NCBI GenBank assembly: GCA_016125215.1
Contig: WGMF01000026.1
Span: 1 to 64,000, forward strand
DNA length: 64,000 nucleotides
Direction: 5' to 3'
Source of the DNA: Phycisphaera sp.
GTDB taxonomy: Bacteria; Planctomycetota; Phycisphaerae; Phycisphaerales; Phycisphaeraceae
Shown here: positions 1 to 7,919 of the stretch, in pieces
How the letters are laid out: each line of letters starts with the position of its first letter
How positions within the stretch are numbered: the first letter of the stretch is position 1
Position numbers and translations under genes: made by a program
The notes under the pieces: generated by a model
Seen by the model: the letters and a program-made list of their open reading frames with translations, nothing else
What the model was told of the DNA's origin: nothing
Database searches by the model: none

Positions 1-871
1 CAATCCTCCAGGTTTTAAGCGTCTCGCTTTTCGAAAAAACCCCGCTTTTACAGGCGTTTTCGAGACAAAACGAAAATACCAAGACCGACCCATTCGCTAA
101 CCAGTTGTCGCTGTTCGAGTAATGTTGGGACAGTAGTGATGCGCCGCCATTTAGTAGTAAAGATGATCCAACTAATAACGTAATGATGCCGGCAGCAACC
201 GCAACACCAAAGGGAATAGCGAACTCTCCACTCGGATCGATCCCCAAGACGGGGTTGCCGTGCGTGTAGAGGTACTTGTGCAGGCTCTGGGGGTCACTGG
301 TGTTGCCGGCGAAGGGGTCGACGCGGTTGAAGCGGCCGGTGGTGGGGTCGTAGAAACGGGCACGGAGGTATTGCACCCCGGAAGCCTGCGTCCACACGCC
401 GGAGTAGAGCAGTCTTGTCAACGCGGTTGCGGCGGTCTTGAGTTGGGTGAGGTTCTGCGTGGTGAGGTGGACGCCGTAGGCGTCGTAGGCGTATTGCTCG
501 ATGACCTCGACGACGTTGTTGACAATCTGTGCGAGGGCGCGGGTGGAGCCGTGGCCGTCGTGGAGGAAGTAGTACACGTTATCCGGGCTGCCCCCGGAAG
601 TGCTCGCTTGGGCGATGACATCGTGACCCAAGGTGTAGGCCACAGAGAGCACGCCGTCGAGGTATTCTTCCAAGACCTGGGCGTAGCCGGTGGGGTTCTG
701 CGGGTCGAAGAGGTATTCTTTCGTCACCGTCGTGGCGCTGCCGCCGACGGGTTCGGTGAGGACGACTTCCTTCACACGCAGACCCGAGTCGTTGTAGGTG
801 TAGGTCGTCACGGCATCTTCACCGGTGGGCATGTCCTTGGTCATCGAGAGGCGGTTGCGGGGTGGTGGGCC
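1..871 (-). CDS. RHS repeat-associated core protein fragment (C-terminal part)
   Basis: This frame encodes the conserved end of an RHS/YD-repeat protein: a DGHGSTRAL block, EQYAYDAYG, then YLRARFYDPTTGRF and the DPSGE boundary that usually separates the shell from a variable toxin tip. After DPSGE comes a hydrophobic run (GVAVAAGIITLLVG) and a tail still open at base 1, so the tip is incomplete here. The frame is closed upstream by TGA at 872-874. The first ATG (844) has no ribosome binding site and falls in mid-domain, so the 5' end is missing. It is either a displaced, start-less RHS tip module or a pseudogene remnant. RHS proteins are polymorphic toxins or adhesins; the tip's activity cannot be named from this piece. 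Confidence 0.75.
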
Positions 872-1121
872 TCAAAGACTCGGCACCGCCCTGCGGCGAA
901 GCCCGACCTACTTGCTTGCTTTTCTTTTGTATTTGGATTCTCTCTACTAAAATAGCGGTTAGATATGACATGTATCCTAATCCACAAATGCACAATACTG
1001 CACACTCTAACAATATGTTGACACGGCAATATGACAATGTCACAAAACATAGACCAAATGATACGCATGCAATAGCACATGAGTATTTTATAGTGCTATA
1101 AATGGAATTATCATGTTTCAT
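819..1121 (-). CDS. Small AT-rich two-helix membrane protein upstream of the RHS fragment
   Basis: The 100-codon frame starts with ATG at 1121. It shows two hydrophobic segments rich in Cys (around residues 10-31 and 35-58), then a basic patch (RIQIQKKSKQ). From about residue 71 the frame runs through the REP-like sequence and into the RHS coding region in another frame, so the natural C-terminus has probably been lost. The DNA is much richer in A+T than its neighbours, as is common for toxin or immunity genes in RHS loci. No clear ribosome binding site is present. It may be an immunity gene remnant or may not be expressed; no family is recognised. Confidence 0.35.
   Translation of the reverse strand: MKHDNSIYSTIKYSCAIACVSFGLCFVTLSYCRVNILLECAVLCICGLGYMSYLTAILVERIQIQKKSKQVGRASPQGGAESLRPTTPQPPLDDQGHAHR
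861..911 (-). repeat. REP-like sequence at the RHS breakpoint
   Basis: Read on the minus strand this stretch begins GTAGGTCGGGC and ends AGTCTTTGAGGCCCACCA. The end resembles the transposase-flanking repeats at 2744-2776 (AGTCTGCGCGGCCCACCA, three differences in 18). It sits exactly where the RHS frame loses its 5' part, so a REP-type sequence probably marks the rearrangement point. Confidence 0.5.
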
Positions 1122-1399
1122 AAACGTGTGATTGTCTATGGCCGACCATCAAATATGTTAACACCTCACCCCCCAAGCCCACGATCCCGGCCCGCCTGGA
1201 ATCAAATTTCCTATCAGTAAACTTCGGTCACATGGTTACCCTTGCCAAATGTCAGAATCCCGCCCTCTCCGTTACAAGATTCCGCAGGTCTGTGGCATGT
1301 CAAGTGTCGTGCGAACCCACCTGCCCGCCGTTATTCGCTCAATATCGCCCATATTCGCCCACGTTCGTGCCATCTACCGTGCGTGAACAGGTTGTCAGT
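1122..1399. other. Intergenic stretch without a recognised gene
   Basis: About 280 bases lie between the small membrane ORF and the stop of the propeller protein. The first part is AT-rich and then composition returns to the local norm. Open frames here are short and show no family signature. I see no terminator or promoter I would defend. Confidence 0.4.
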
Positions 1400-2608
1400 T
1401 CAATCCGCACGCCATTCGTAGACGTTCGCAACGCCATCACGGTCGCTGGTGAAGGTCACGCCCTTCTGGTCGAACGTCATCACCGGGTGAACGTGGCAAT
1501 CCTGCTCCTTCGCGGTTGAGCCGTGCTCGCAGAGAACCTTCGTTTGGCCCGTTTCCATGTTCCAGGTCCAGATGTATTGCGGCGGGTCCATGACGACGGT
1601 GGCGCCGTCGGTCCCCATGACCGCGTGGCCGGTGCGGGTGCCGTCGGTGGTGTATCTGCCGAGCAGCTTGCCTTGGAAATCGCGTTTGTCGAACCAGACT
1701 TGTTCGAACGCAATGTCGGCGATTTGGCCTTCTTTGCGGGATCGCTTTCCGCCGTGGGCGATAATGAACTTACCTGTAGGCTCGAAGTTTTCGTGCGACA
1801 TCCATTCGTCAGCGGGTTGCGGGAACAGTGGCCGACCGCCAAGCTCGCTTCGCGGGACGCCGGTCGCTTCGCGCTGCCAGGCCCATGTGCGCTGACTGAC
1901 GATGCCGCCGCCTTCCTGGCAGAACACAATGCGTGACGGGTCGGCAGCCGAGAACACCACGTGGGTGACCCAGAAGGGCATCGACAGTTCATCGACGACT
2001 TTGCCACTGGCCAGGTCGATCACATGGATCAGACTCTTGAGCCCCAGTTCAACGAACGCCCGGTATGCCGCCCGCATCTGCCCGCCCTGTCCATCGGTCT
2101 TCTCAACAAAAGCCTCTGGCGCGGCTACCGGCACGCACGCCAACGCGCCGCCCTTGCTGACGTGGGTGAAGCCGCTGACCATCTTCACGCCGTCGCGGTT
2201 GGCGGGCAGATTGCACACTTGACGTGCCGGCTGCCAGTCGTCGCCGATGCACGCGGTCCACACGGCGTGGTCCTGCACCCAGACGAGCGTCCCTGAATGT
2301 GCGTCCAGTGAGGGGCTTGCCTTGCTCAACCCCGTGTCCCCGCCGTAGGGATAGACATACGCGTGCAGGAGTCCGGCTTTGTTGTCAGAGATTTGATGTA
2401 ACTCACCCGTCGTCCGGTTGATCGCGAACAGGTTCGGATGACCCGTCCGTTCTGAGATGATCGTCATCCAGCGGTCGTCCACGGTGACGCTGGGCGATGT
2501 AAAATAAAGGTGCTGGTCTTTACGCGGTGAAGCGGTCCATCGGACCATCCGCGCGTGGGTACGGCTATCGCGGTATTCGGTTTTCTCGGGTGCGATGGGT
2601 TTATTCAT
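1400..2608 (-). CDS. Oligogalacturonate lyase-like beta-propeller protein
   Basis: A 402-residue protein built of WD40/TolB-like blades, such as FTSPSVTVDDRWMTIISERT and VTFTSDRDGVANVYEW. The order of blades and the conserved HAYVYPYGGD and HVHPVMTFD stretches recall PL22 oligogalacturonate lyases, which cleave short pectin fragments in the cytoplasm using histidine-bound metal. There is no signal peptide with the chosen start. The ATG at 2608 is preceded by AGGAG at a good distance, which decides it over longer upstream frames. The enzyme role is inferred from family resemblance; a non-catalytic propeller is possible. It is transcribed alone, away from the transposase. Confidence 0.65.
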   Translation of the reverse strand: MNKPIAPEKTEYRDSRTHARMVRWTASPRKDQHLYFTSPSVTVDDRWMTIISERTGHPNLFAINRTTGELHQISDNKAGLLHAYVYPYGGDTGLSKASPSLDAHSGTLVWVQDHAVWTACIGDDWQPARQVCNLPANRDGVKMVSGFTHVSKGGALACVPVAAPEAFVEKTDGQGGQMRAAYRAFVELGLKSLIHVIDLASGKVVDELSMPFWVTHVVFSAADPSRIVFCQEGGGIVSQRTWAWQREATGVPRSELGGRPLFPQPADEWMSHENFEPTGKFIIAHGGKRSRKEGQIADIAFEQVWFDKRDFQGKLLGRYTTDGTRTGHAVMGTDGATVVMDPPQYIWTWNMETGQTKVLCEHGSTAKEQDCHVHPVMTFDQKGVTFTSDRDGVANVYEWRAD

Positions 2609-2743
2609 TGACCTGCTCCTTGAACTGATCGTGGAGGCTTGCTTCTTGAATGCCTGTCGCTCTTGCAACGGCTTTTAGTGAAGCAAGTAGCCCGGGCCCC
2701 GGGTAGGGTGGGCCCAGCAAGTAGCATATGCCGGGCGATTGGG

Positions 2744-2776
2744 GTAGGGTGGGCCAAGTCTGCGCGGCCCACCATT
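2744..2776 (+). repeat. Left REP inverted repeat of the transposase unit
   Basis: This 33-base sequence is the exact reverse complement of 3418-3450, by direct comparison. It contains its own short stem (GTGGGCC pairing with GGCCCAC). A second partial copy (GTAGGGTGGGCCC) begins near 2703. Confidence 0.85.
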
Positions 2777-2862
2777 GATCGTACGGCTGTCCGCTTGGTT
2801 TGCAAAACCTATCATCCTCCGGCCTAACGGTCTCCACACTCAATCATGTGTACGATCAATTC

Positions 2863-3390
2863 ATGCCGGACTATCGTCGTAACCGTGTGGCGGGTGGAAC
2901 CTATTTCTTCACGGTCAACCTGCTTAACCGTCGTGAGGGGCTGCTCGTCGAGAACATCGACGCGCTGCGGGGTGCGATGGACCGGGTGATGTCGGCCCAT
3001 CCGTTTCACATTGATGCCATGGTGGTGCTGCCGGATCACCTGCATTGTGTGTTGACTTTGCCGACGGGGGATGATCGGTATGACACGCGGTGGAACCAGA
3101 TCAAGGGTTTATGCTCACGGTCGCTGCCATCGGATGAGAGCCGATCACGGAGTCGGCGGAAAAAATGTGAGCGGGGCATCTGGCAAAGACGGTATTGGGA
3201 ACACACGATCCGTGACGAGGGCGACTACGCGGCGCACGTGGATTACATCCATTACAACCCGGTGAAACATGGTTACGTGGCGCGGCCTGTGGATGGGCCA
3301 CACTCGTCGATCCATCGTTTCATCAAGCTCGGCATACTCGATGCGCACTGGGGCACATCGGGGATTGATACGACGTTGAACTTGGAATGA
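2863..3390 (+). CDS. REP-associated tyrosine transposase (RAYT, IS200-like Y1 family)
   Basis: A 175-residue single-domain HUH transposase counted from MPDYRRNRV, the usual N-terminus of the family. The metal-binding His pair is HLH at residues 59-61. The catalytic tyrosine lies in YIHYNPVKHG (Tyr128 most likely). The longer upstream frame has no support. RAYTs are single-copy chromosomal relatives of IS200/IS605 transposases that process palindromic REP DNA. Perfect 33-base inverted repeats lie about 90 bases upstream and 30 bases downstream, making a REP-RAYT-REP unit. Lys and Arg are abundant (SRSRSRRKK) in the middle. It appears intact. Confidence 0.9.
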   Translation: MPDYRRNRVAGGTYFFTVNLLNRREGLLVENIDALRGAMDRVMSAHPFHIDAMVVLPDHLHCVLTLPTGDDRYDTRWNQIKGLCSRSLPSDESRSRSRRKKCERGIWQRRYWEHTIRDEGDYAAHVDYIHYNPVKHGYVARPVDGPHSSIHRFIKLGILDAHWGTSGIDTTLNLE

Positions 3391-3417
3391 ACGGGGTTTG
3401 TGTCACGCCCGCGTGTG

Positions 3418-3450
3418 AATGGTGGGCCGCGCAGACTTGGCCCACCCTAC
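3418..3450 (+). repeat. Right REP inverted repeat of the transposase unit
   Basis: This is the exact inverted partner of 2744-2776. The two repeats bracket the transposase and are the likely recognition hairpins. Confidence 0.85.
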
Positions 3451-3474
3451 GGAAGAAAACCCGAGCAACTCGCC

Positions 3475-4470
3475 TCACCCCAACATATCCTTCACCGTTG
3501 CGCGTTCTTCGACTAGTTCTTTGTTCGTCGCGGCGAGTTTGCCTTTGGCGAAGTCGTCCATGGTGTAGGACGTGATGGGTTCGTAGCCGCCGGGGGTGTC
3601 TTTGAGCGATGTCGTCTTCACCGGCATGCCGGCCCAGACGTTGGGGTCGAAGCCGTAGGCGCCGTTGCTCTTGACGGCGATGCTGTGAACACTTCCGGGG
3701 GTGACCAGACTGTGCACGTGATCGACGAGCGCATTGGCGGCGGAGGCGGCGGAGGAGAGGCCGCGGGCGGCGATGATGGCGGCGCCGCGTTTGCCGACGG
3801 TCTCGCAGAACTCGCCTTGGAGCCAGGCGTGGTGGCCGATGACTTCGGGGACGGGCTTGCCGTTGATCTTGGCGTGGGCAAAAGCGGGGAACATGGTGGG
3901 GGAGTGGTTGCCGTAGATGAAGATGTCTTTGACATCCTTGACATCGACGGCGGCTTTCTTGGCCAATTGGGCGGCGGCGCGGTTCTGGTCGAGGCGGACC
4001 ATGGCGGTGAAGCGTTCCTTGGGCAGGCGTTTGGCCTGCGAGGCGGCAATCATGCAGTTGGTATTGGCGGGGTTGCCGACGACGACGACGCGGGCGTCCT
4101 GGGCGGCGACGGTGTCGATAGCTTTGCCCTGACCGACGAAGATCTTGCCGTTGTCTTTGAGCAGGTCGGCTCGCTCCATGCCCGGGCCGCGCGGCTTGGC
4201 ACCGACGAGGCAGCACCACGAGGCGTCCTTGAAGCCCTTGTTGGGGTCGTCGGTGAGGACCATGCCACGCAGGAGCGGGAAGGCGCAGTCTTCGAGTTCC
4301 ATGGCGACGCCTTCGAGGGCTTTCATGGCTTTTTCGTTGGGGATTTCGATCATCTGGAGGATGACCGGCGTGTCGGGGCCGAGCATTTGGCCGGAGGCGA
4401 TGCGGAAGAGCAGGGCGTAACCGATCTGGCCGGCGGCGCCGGTGACTGCGATGCGAACGGGGGCTTGCAT
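3475..4470 (-). CDS. mdh: Malate dehydrogenase
   Basis: A 331-residue cytosolic NAD-dependent dehydrogenase of the TCA cycle, interconverting malate and oxaloacetate. The Rossmann glycine motif is [13 protein letters not shown] near the N-terminus. The NAD-binding middle is [12 protein letters not shown], and the catalytic histidine lies in [12 protein letters not shown]. Length matches the cytosolic MDH type. The ATG at 4470 is preceded by AAAGGA; longer frames upstream run into non-coding DNA. It diverges from the isopropylmalate dehydrogenase-like gene across about 270 bases. Confidence 0.95.
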   Translation of the reverse strand: MQAPVRIAVTGAAGQIGYALLFRIASGQMLGPDTPVILQMIEIPNEKAMKALEGVAMELEDCAFPLLRGMVLTDDPNKGFKDASWCCLVGAKPRGPGMERADLLKDNGKIFVGQGKAIDTVAAQDARVVVVGNPANTNCMIAASQAKRLPKERFTAMVRLDQNRAAAQLAKKAAVDVKDVKDIFIYGNHSPTMFPAFAHAKINGKPVPEVIGHHAWLQGEFCETVGKRGAAIIAARGLSSAASAANALVDHVHSLVTPGSVHSIAVKSNGAYGFDPNVWAGMPVKTTSLKDTPGGYEPITSYTMDDFAKGKLAATNKELVEERATVKDMLG

Positions 4471-4740
4471 GGTGTGTTCCTTTGTGAGACGGGGGTCTGT
4501 GGGTTTTGCGGTTCGTGCGCGGCGGGTGTGCATCCTGCCGAATGTGGACGAGTATAGGGACTTTTTGGGGTTGTGTGGGGAGGTGGGTGGGGGCGTTTGG
4601 GGATCGCTGTGAAGCATTGCGGGCAGCCGTGCGCTCTGCCGGCGCGAGCGGCGGGGCTGAATCAAGACGTGCGCCGGGCGGTGTGGTGGGGGTTTGGTTA
4701 TGCTGTCGCGGTTCAATCCATCCCAACTGATGAGTGTGTT

Positions 4741-5871
4741 ATGTCATTGAATCTTGCGGTGATCGGCGGAGACGGGACGGGGCCTGAGGTGGTGGCGCAG
4801 GGGCTATTGGCTCTTGAAGCGGTGGCCAAGGCGCACGGGTTTGGCGTCAAGACGACGCAGTTGCCATACTCGGGCGAGCACTACCTCAAGACGGGTTCGG
4901 TCATCACGGACGAGGAGGTCGAGGCGCTTAAGAAGTTCGACGCGATCTATCTCGGCGCGGTGGGACACCCGAAGGTCAAGCCCGGCATCCTCGAGCGCGG
5001 GCTGCTGCTGAAGATGCGGTTTGACCTGGACCAGTACATCAACCTTCGACCGGTGAAGTTGTACCCCGGTGTCGAGACGCCGCTGCGTGACAAGACGCCT
5101 GTTGAAATTGACATGGTCGTCGTGCGTGAGAACACGGAAGACTTGTATTGCGGCAACGGGGGCATCGCGCGTAAGGGCACGCCCCACGAGATCAGCACGC
5201 AGGAGATGATCGCGACGCGCTTCGGTGTCGAGCGCTGCGTGCGTTATGCGTTTGAGATTGCCAGGACCAGGCCAAGGAAGTTGCTGACGCTCGTACACAA
5301 GACCAACGTGCTGACCTACTGTGGCGACACGTGGTACCGAACTTTCAACGAGATCGGGGAAAGCGAGTTTCCGGGGGTGAAGCGGGAGTATCACCACGTC
5401 GATGCGTGCTGCATGTATATGGCGACCAAGCCGGAGATATATGACACGATCGTGGTGCCGAATATGTTTGGCGACATCATCACGGACCTGGGCGCGGCCA
5501 TTGCGGGTGGGATGGGGATCGCGGCGTCGGGGAACTTGAATCCGTCGTTTGAGCCGGGGGAGAGTTCCGGTGGACCCACGCCTGGACGGCGTGGGCTTTG
5601 CGGTGGCGGGCCTTCGATGTTCGAGCCGGTGCACGGTTCGTCGCCCGACATTGCGGGGCAGAACAAGGCCAACCCGTTGGCGGCGATCGATTCGATGGCG
5701 CTGTTGCTGACCGAGACGGGCCGACTCAAGAAAGACACTGCGATGGTCCAAGCCGGCGAGCACCTCAACGCCGCGGTGATGAAAGCCACGCCACGTTTTG
5801 CGGGCAAGAAGCTCGACCGTTCGGGGTATACCACGAGCGAGGTCGGCAAGATGGTGCTCGACCTGTTATAG
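4741..5871 (+). CDS. leuB: 3-isopropylmalate dehydrogenase-like enzyme (isocitrate/isopropylmalate family)
   Basis: A 376-residue beta-decarboxylating dehydrogenase. GGDGTGPEV opens the fold, [10 protein letters not shown] is the substrate loop, KTNVLTYCG carries the catalytic Lys, and [17 protein letters not shown] carries the metal Asp. The C-terminal block [20 protein letters not shown] closes the NAD site. Expected reaction: NAD-dependent oxidation of 3-isopropylmalate in leucine synthesis; a tartrate or isocitrate relative cannot be excluded. Just before the MFEPVHG block is an in-frame insert of about 17 residues rich in Gly, Pro and Arg, encoded around a perfect 8-bp hairpin. The start at 4741 is set by homology. 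Confidence 0.85.
   Translation: MSLNLAVIGGDGTGPEVVAQGLLALEAVAKAHGFGVKTTQLPYSGEHYLKTGSVITDEEVEALKKFDAIYLGAVGHPKVKPGILERGLLLKMRFDLDQYINLRPVKLYPGVETPLRDKTPVEIDMVVVRENTEDLYCGNGGIARKGTPHEISTQEMIATRFGVERCVRYAFEIARTRPRKLLTLVHKTNVLTYCGDTWYRTFNEIGESEFPGVKREYHHVDACCMYMATKPEIYDTIVVPNMFGDIITDLGAAIAGGMGIAASGNLNPSFEPGESSGGPTPGRRGLCGGGPSMFEPVHGSSPDIAGQNKANPLAAIDSMALLLTETGRLKKDTAMVQAGEHLNAAVMKATPRFAGKKLDRSGYTTSEVGKMVLDLL
5575..5595 (+). repeat. In-frame hairpin inside the leuB-like gene
   Basis: CCCACGCC and GGCGTGGG form a perfect 8-bp stem with loop TGGAC. It encodes part of a Gly/Pro-rich insert directly before the conserved MFEPVHG block, where family members normally have only a few residues. Confidence 0.6.
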
Positions 5872-5974
5872 TTTGTGTCCGGGCGTCATCCGACGCATTG
5901 CCACGCCCCTTCACCCCGGCGCCCCGGACACTTACGTAGAAACCACCGCAAACCACCCCGAAGATACTCCGTCC

Positions 5975-7909
5975 ATGAGTACGCACAAGGCCCAGCCCGC
6001 GCCTGCTCCGCACAGGCACGGCTCACACAAGTCCCTCGAGGACGTCCACCGCACGGTGGCGCTGCCGATGGACGGCAAGCCGTGGTGGCGGCGGCTGTTC
6101 ATGTTTGCCGGGCCGGCGTACATGGTGAGCGTCGGCTACATGGACCCGGGCAACTGGGCCACCGACATCGAGGGCGGGGCACGCTTTGGCTACACGCTCA
6201 TCTGGGTGCTGCTCATGTCCAACATGATGGCGGTGCTGCTCCAGACGCTCTCCGCGCGGCTGGGCCTGGTCACGGGCAAAGACCTGGCGCAGGCGTGCCG
6301 GGAGGCCTATTCCACGCCGATCCGCTGGATACTCTTTGTCCTCTGCGAGATCGCCATCGCCGCGTGCGACCTGGCGGAGCTGCTGGGCACAGCCATCGGG
6401 CTGAACTTGCTGTTCGGCATCCCGCTTGAAGTCGCGGTGATCGTCACGGCCTTTGACGTGCTCGTGCTGCTGGCGCTGCAACGCTGGGGCATCCGCAAGA
6501 TGGAGGCGTTTATCGTGGTGCTGGTCTTCACGATCGGCCTGTGCTTTATCATCGAACTGTTCCTGAGCAAGCCCTCGTTCACGGGGATCGCCTCGGGCTT
6601 CGTGCCCCGGCCGCTGTCGGGCGAGGCGCTCTACATTGCCATCGGGATGCTCGGCGCGACGGTCATGCCGCACAACCTCTACCTCCACTCGGCCCTGGTT
6701 CAGAGCCGGGACGTCCACAAGAGCAAGGCTGGCATCGCGCAGGCGTGTCGTTACAACCTCATCGACAGCGCGGTGGCGCTCAACGCGGCGTTCTTCGTCA
6801 ACGCGGGGATCCTCGTGGTCTCGGCGGCGACGTTCTGGAGCAGGGGGATTGTCGTCAACGAGATCCAGCAGGCGCACTCGCTGCTCGACAACGTGCTGGG
6901 CACGACCCTGGCCCCCGTCGCCTTCGCCGTCGCCCTGATCTGCGCGGGGCAGAGCTCGACGCTCACCGGCACGCTCGCGGGCCAGATCACGATGGAGGGC
7001 TTTTTACACTTCAAGATGCGCCCGTGGCTGCGCAGGTTGATTACGCGGTCGCTGGCGATCGTGCCGGCGGTGATCGTGATCTACCTGATGGGCGACCGGG
7101 GGACTTACAAGCTGCTCATCCTCAGCCAGGTGATTCTGTCGATGCAGTTGCCCTTTGCGGTGATCCCGCTGGTGCGGTTCACGTCGAGCAAGGTGGCGAT
7201 GGGGCCGTTTGCCAACACGTGGTGGGTCAAGGCGCTTGCGTGGGTGGTGACAGCGATCATCGTGGTGCTGAATATCAAGCTGGTTTACGAGCAGATCGTG
7301 GACTGGTCGCACGAGGCTGGGGACTACCGCGGGCTGGTGCTGGCGACGGTGGTGCCGATCTCGGCGGGGCTGGGGCTTTTGCTTGCGTGGATGACGTTTC
7401 GTCCCGAGCGTGTGGGCCGACCGGTGAAAGAGGCGGACGCCGAGGCGGTGGCCAGGGCCGCGATGAAGACGCCGCCCCACTTCAAGCGCATCGGCGTGGC
7501 GCTCGAGGCCGGCGGGGACGACGCGGTCATGCTCGCCGAGGCGGTGGCGCTGGCACGGGCGCACGGCGCGGAGCTTGTGCTCATGCACGTGGTCGAGGGC
7601 GTCGGCGGGCAGTGGTACGGCCAGCAGGCGGACGACGCTGAGCGCAGGCACGACGAACTGTATATGGAGCAACTCGCCGAGCGTCTGAACGACGAACGCC
7701 AGAGCGGGGGCCTGCGCGCCGTCCGTTCCGTGCTTGGGTACGGCGACGTGCCCAAGGAGGTTGCCCGCATGGCGCGTGAAGAGAAAGTAGACCTGATCGT
7801 GCTCGGCGGCCACGGCCACAGACGGCTGGAGGATTTACTCAAAGGCGAGACGATCACCGGCGTCCGCCACCACGTGGACATCCCGCTGCTTGCGGTGAGG
7901 AAGCGGTGA
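5975..7909 (+). CDS. mntH: Nramp-family divalent metal transporter with C-terminal UspA domain
   Basis: A 644-residue inner-membrane protein. Residues 1-45 are cytoplasmic and His-rich. About eleven membrane helices follow, with the Nramp signatures DPGNWATDIEGG (TM1) and MPHNLYLHS (TM6), which bind Mn(II) or Fe(II). The transporter ends near residue 490. A linker leads to a UspA-like domain of about 140 residues with the nucleotide-binding end VDLIVLGGHGHRR and SGG-like variations. Typical MntH proteins lack this domain, so this is a natural fusion that may sense ATP or stress. The start is the first ATG before the conserved N-terminus. Substrate preference (Mn versus Fe) cannot be told. Confidence 0.9.
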   Translation: MSTHKAQPAPAPHRHGSHKSLEDVHRTVALPMDGKPWWRRLFMFAGPAYMVSVGYMDPGNWATDIEGGARFGYTLIWVLLMSNMMAVLLQTLSARLGLVTGKDLAQACREAYSTPIRWILFVLCEIAIAACDLAELLGTAIGLNLLFGIPLEVAVIVTAFDVLVLLALQRWGIRKMEAFIVVLVFTIGLCFIIELFLSKPSFTGIASGFVPRPLSGEALYIAIGMLGATVMPHNLYLHSALVQSRDVHKSKAGIAQACRYNLIDSAVALNAAFFVNAGILVVSAATFWSRGIVVNEIQQAHSLLDNVLGTTLAPVAFAVALICAGQSSTLTGTLAGQITMEGFLHFKMRPWLRRLITRSLAIVPAVIVIYLMGDRGTYKLLILSQVILSMQLPFAVIPLVRFTSSKVAMGPFANTWWVKALAWVVTAIIVVLNIKLVYEQIVDWSHEAGDYRGLVLATVVPISAGLGLLLAWMTFRPERVGRPVKEADAEAVARAAMKTPPHFKRIGVALEAGGDDAVMLAEAVALARAHGAELVLMHVVEGVGGQWYGQQADDAERRHDELYMEQLAERLNDERQSGGLRAVRSVLGYGDVPKEVARMAREEKVDLIVLGGHGHRRLEDLLKGETITGVRHHVDIPLLAVRKR

Positions 7910-7919
7910 GCACGGCGTG

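Noticed and set aside
3323-4726. 467-codon minus-strand frame across the mdh region
   Set aside because: It is a high-GC shadow of malate dehydrogenase, rich in Arg, Pro and His, with no domain.
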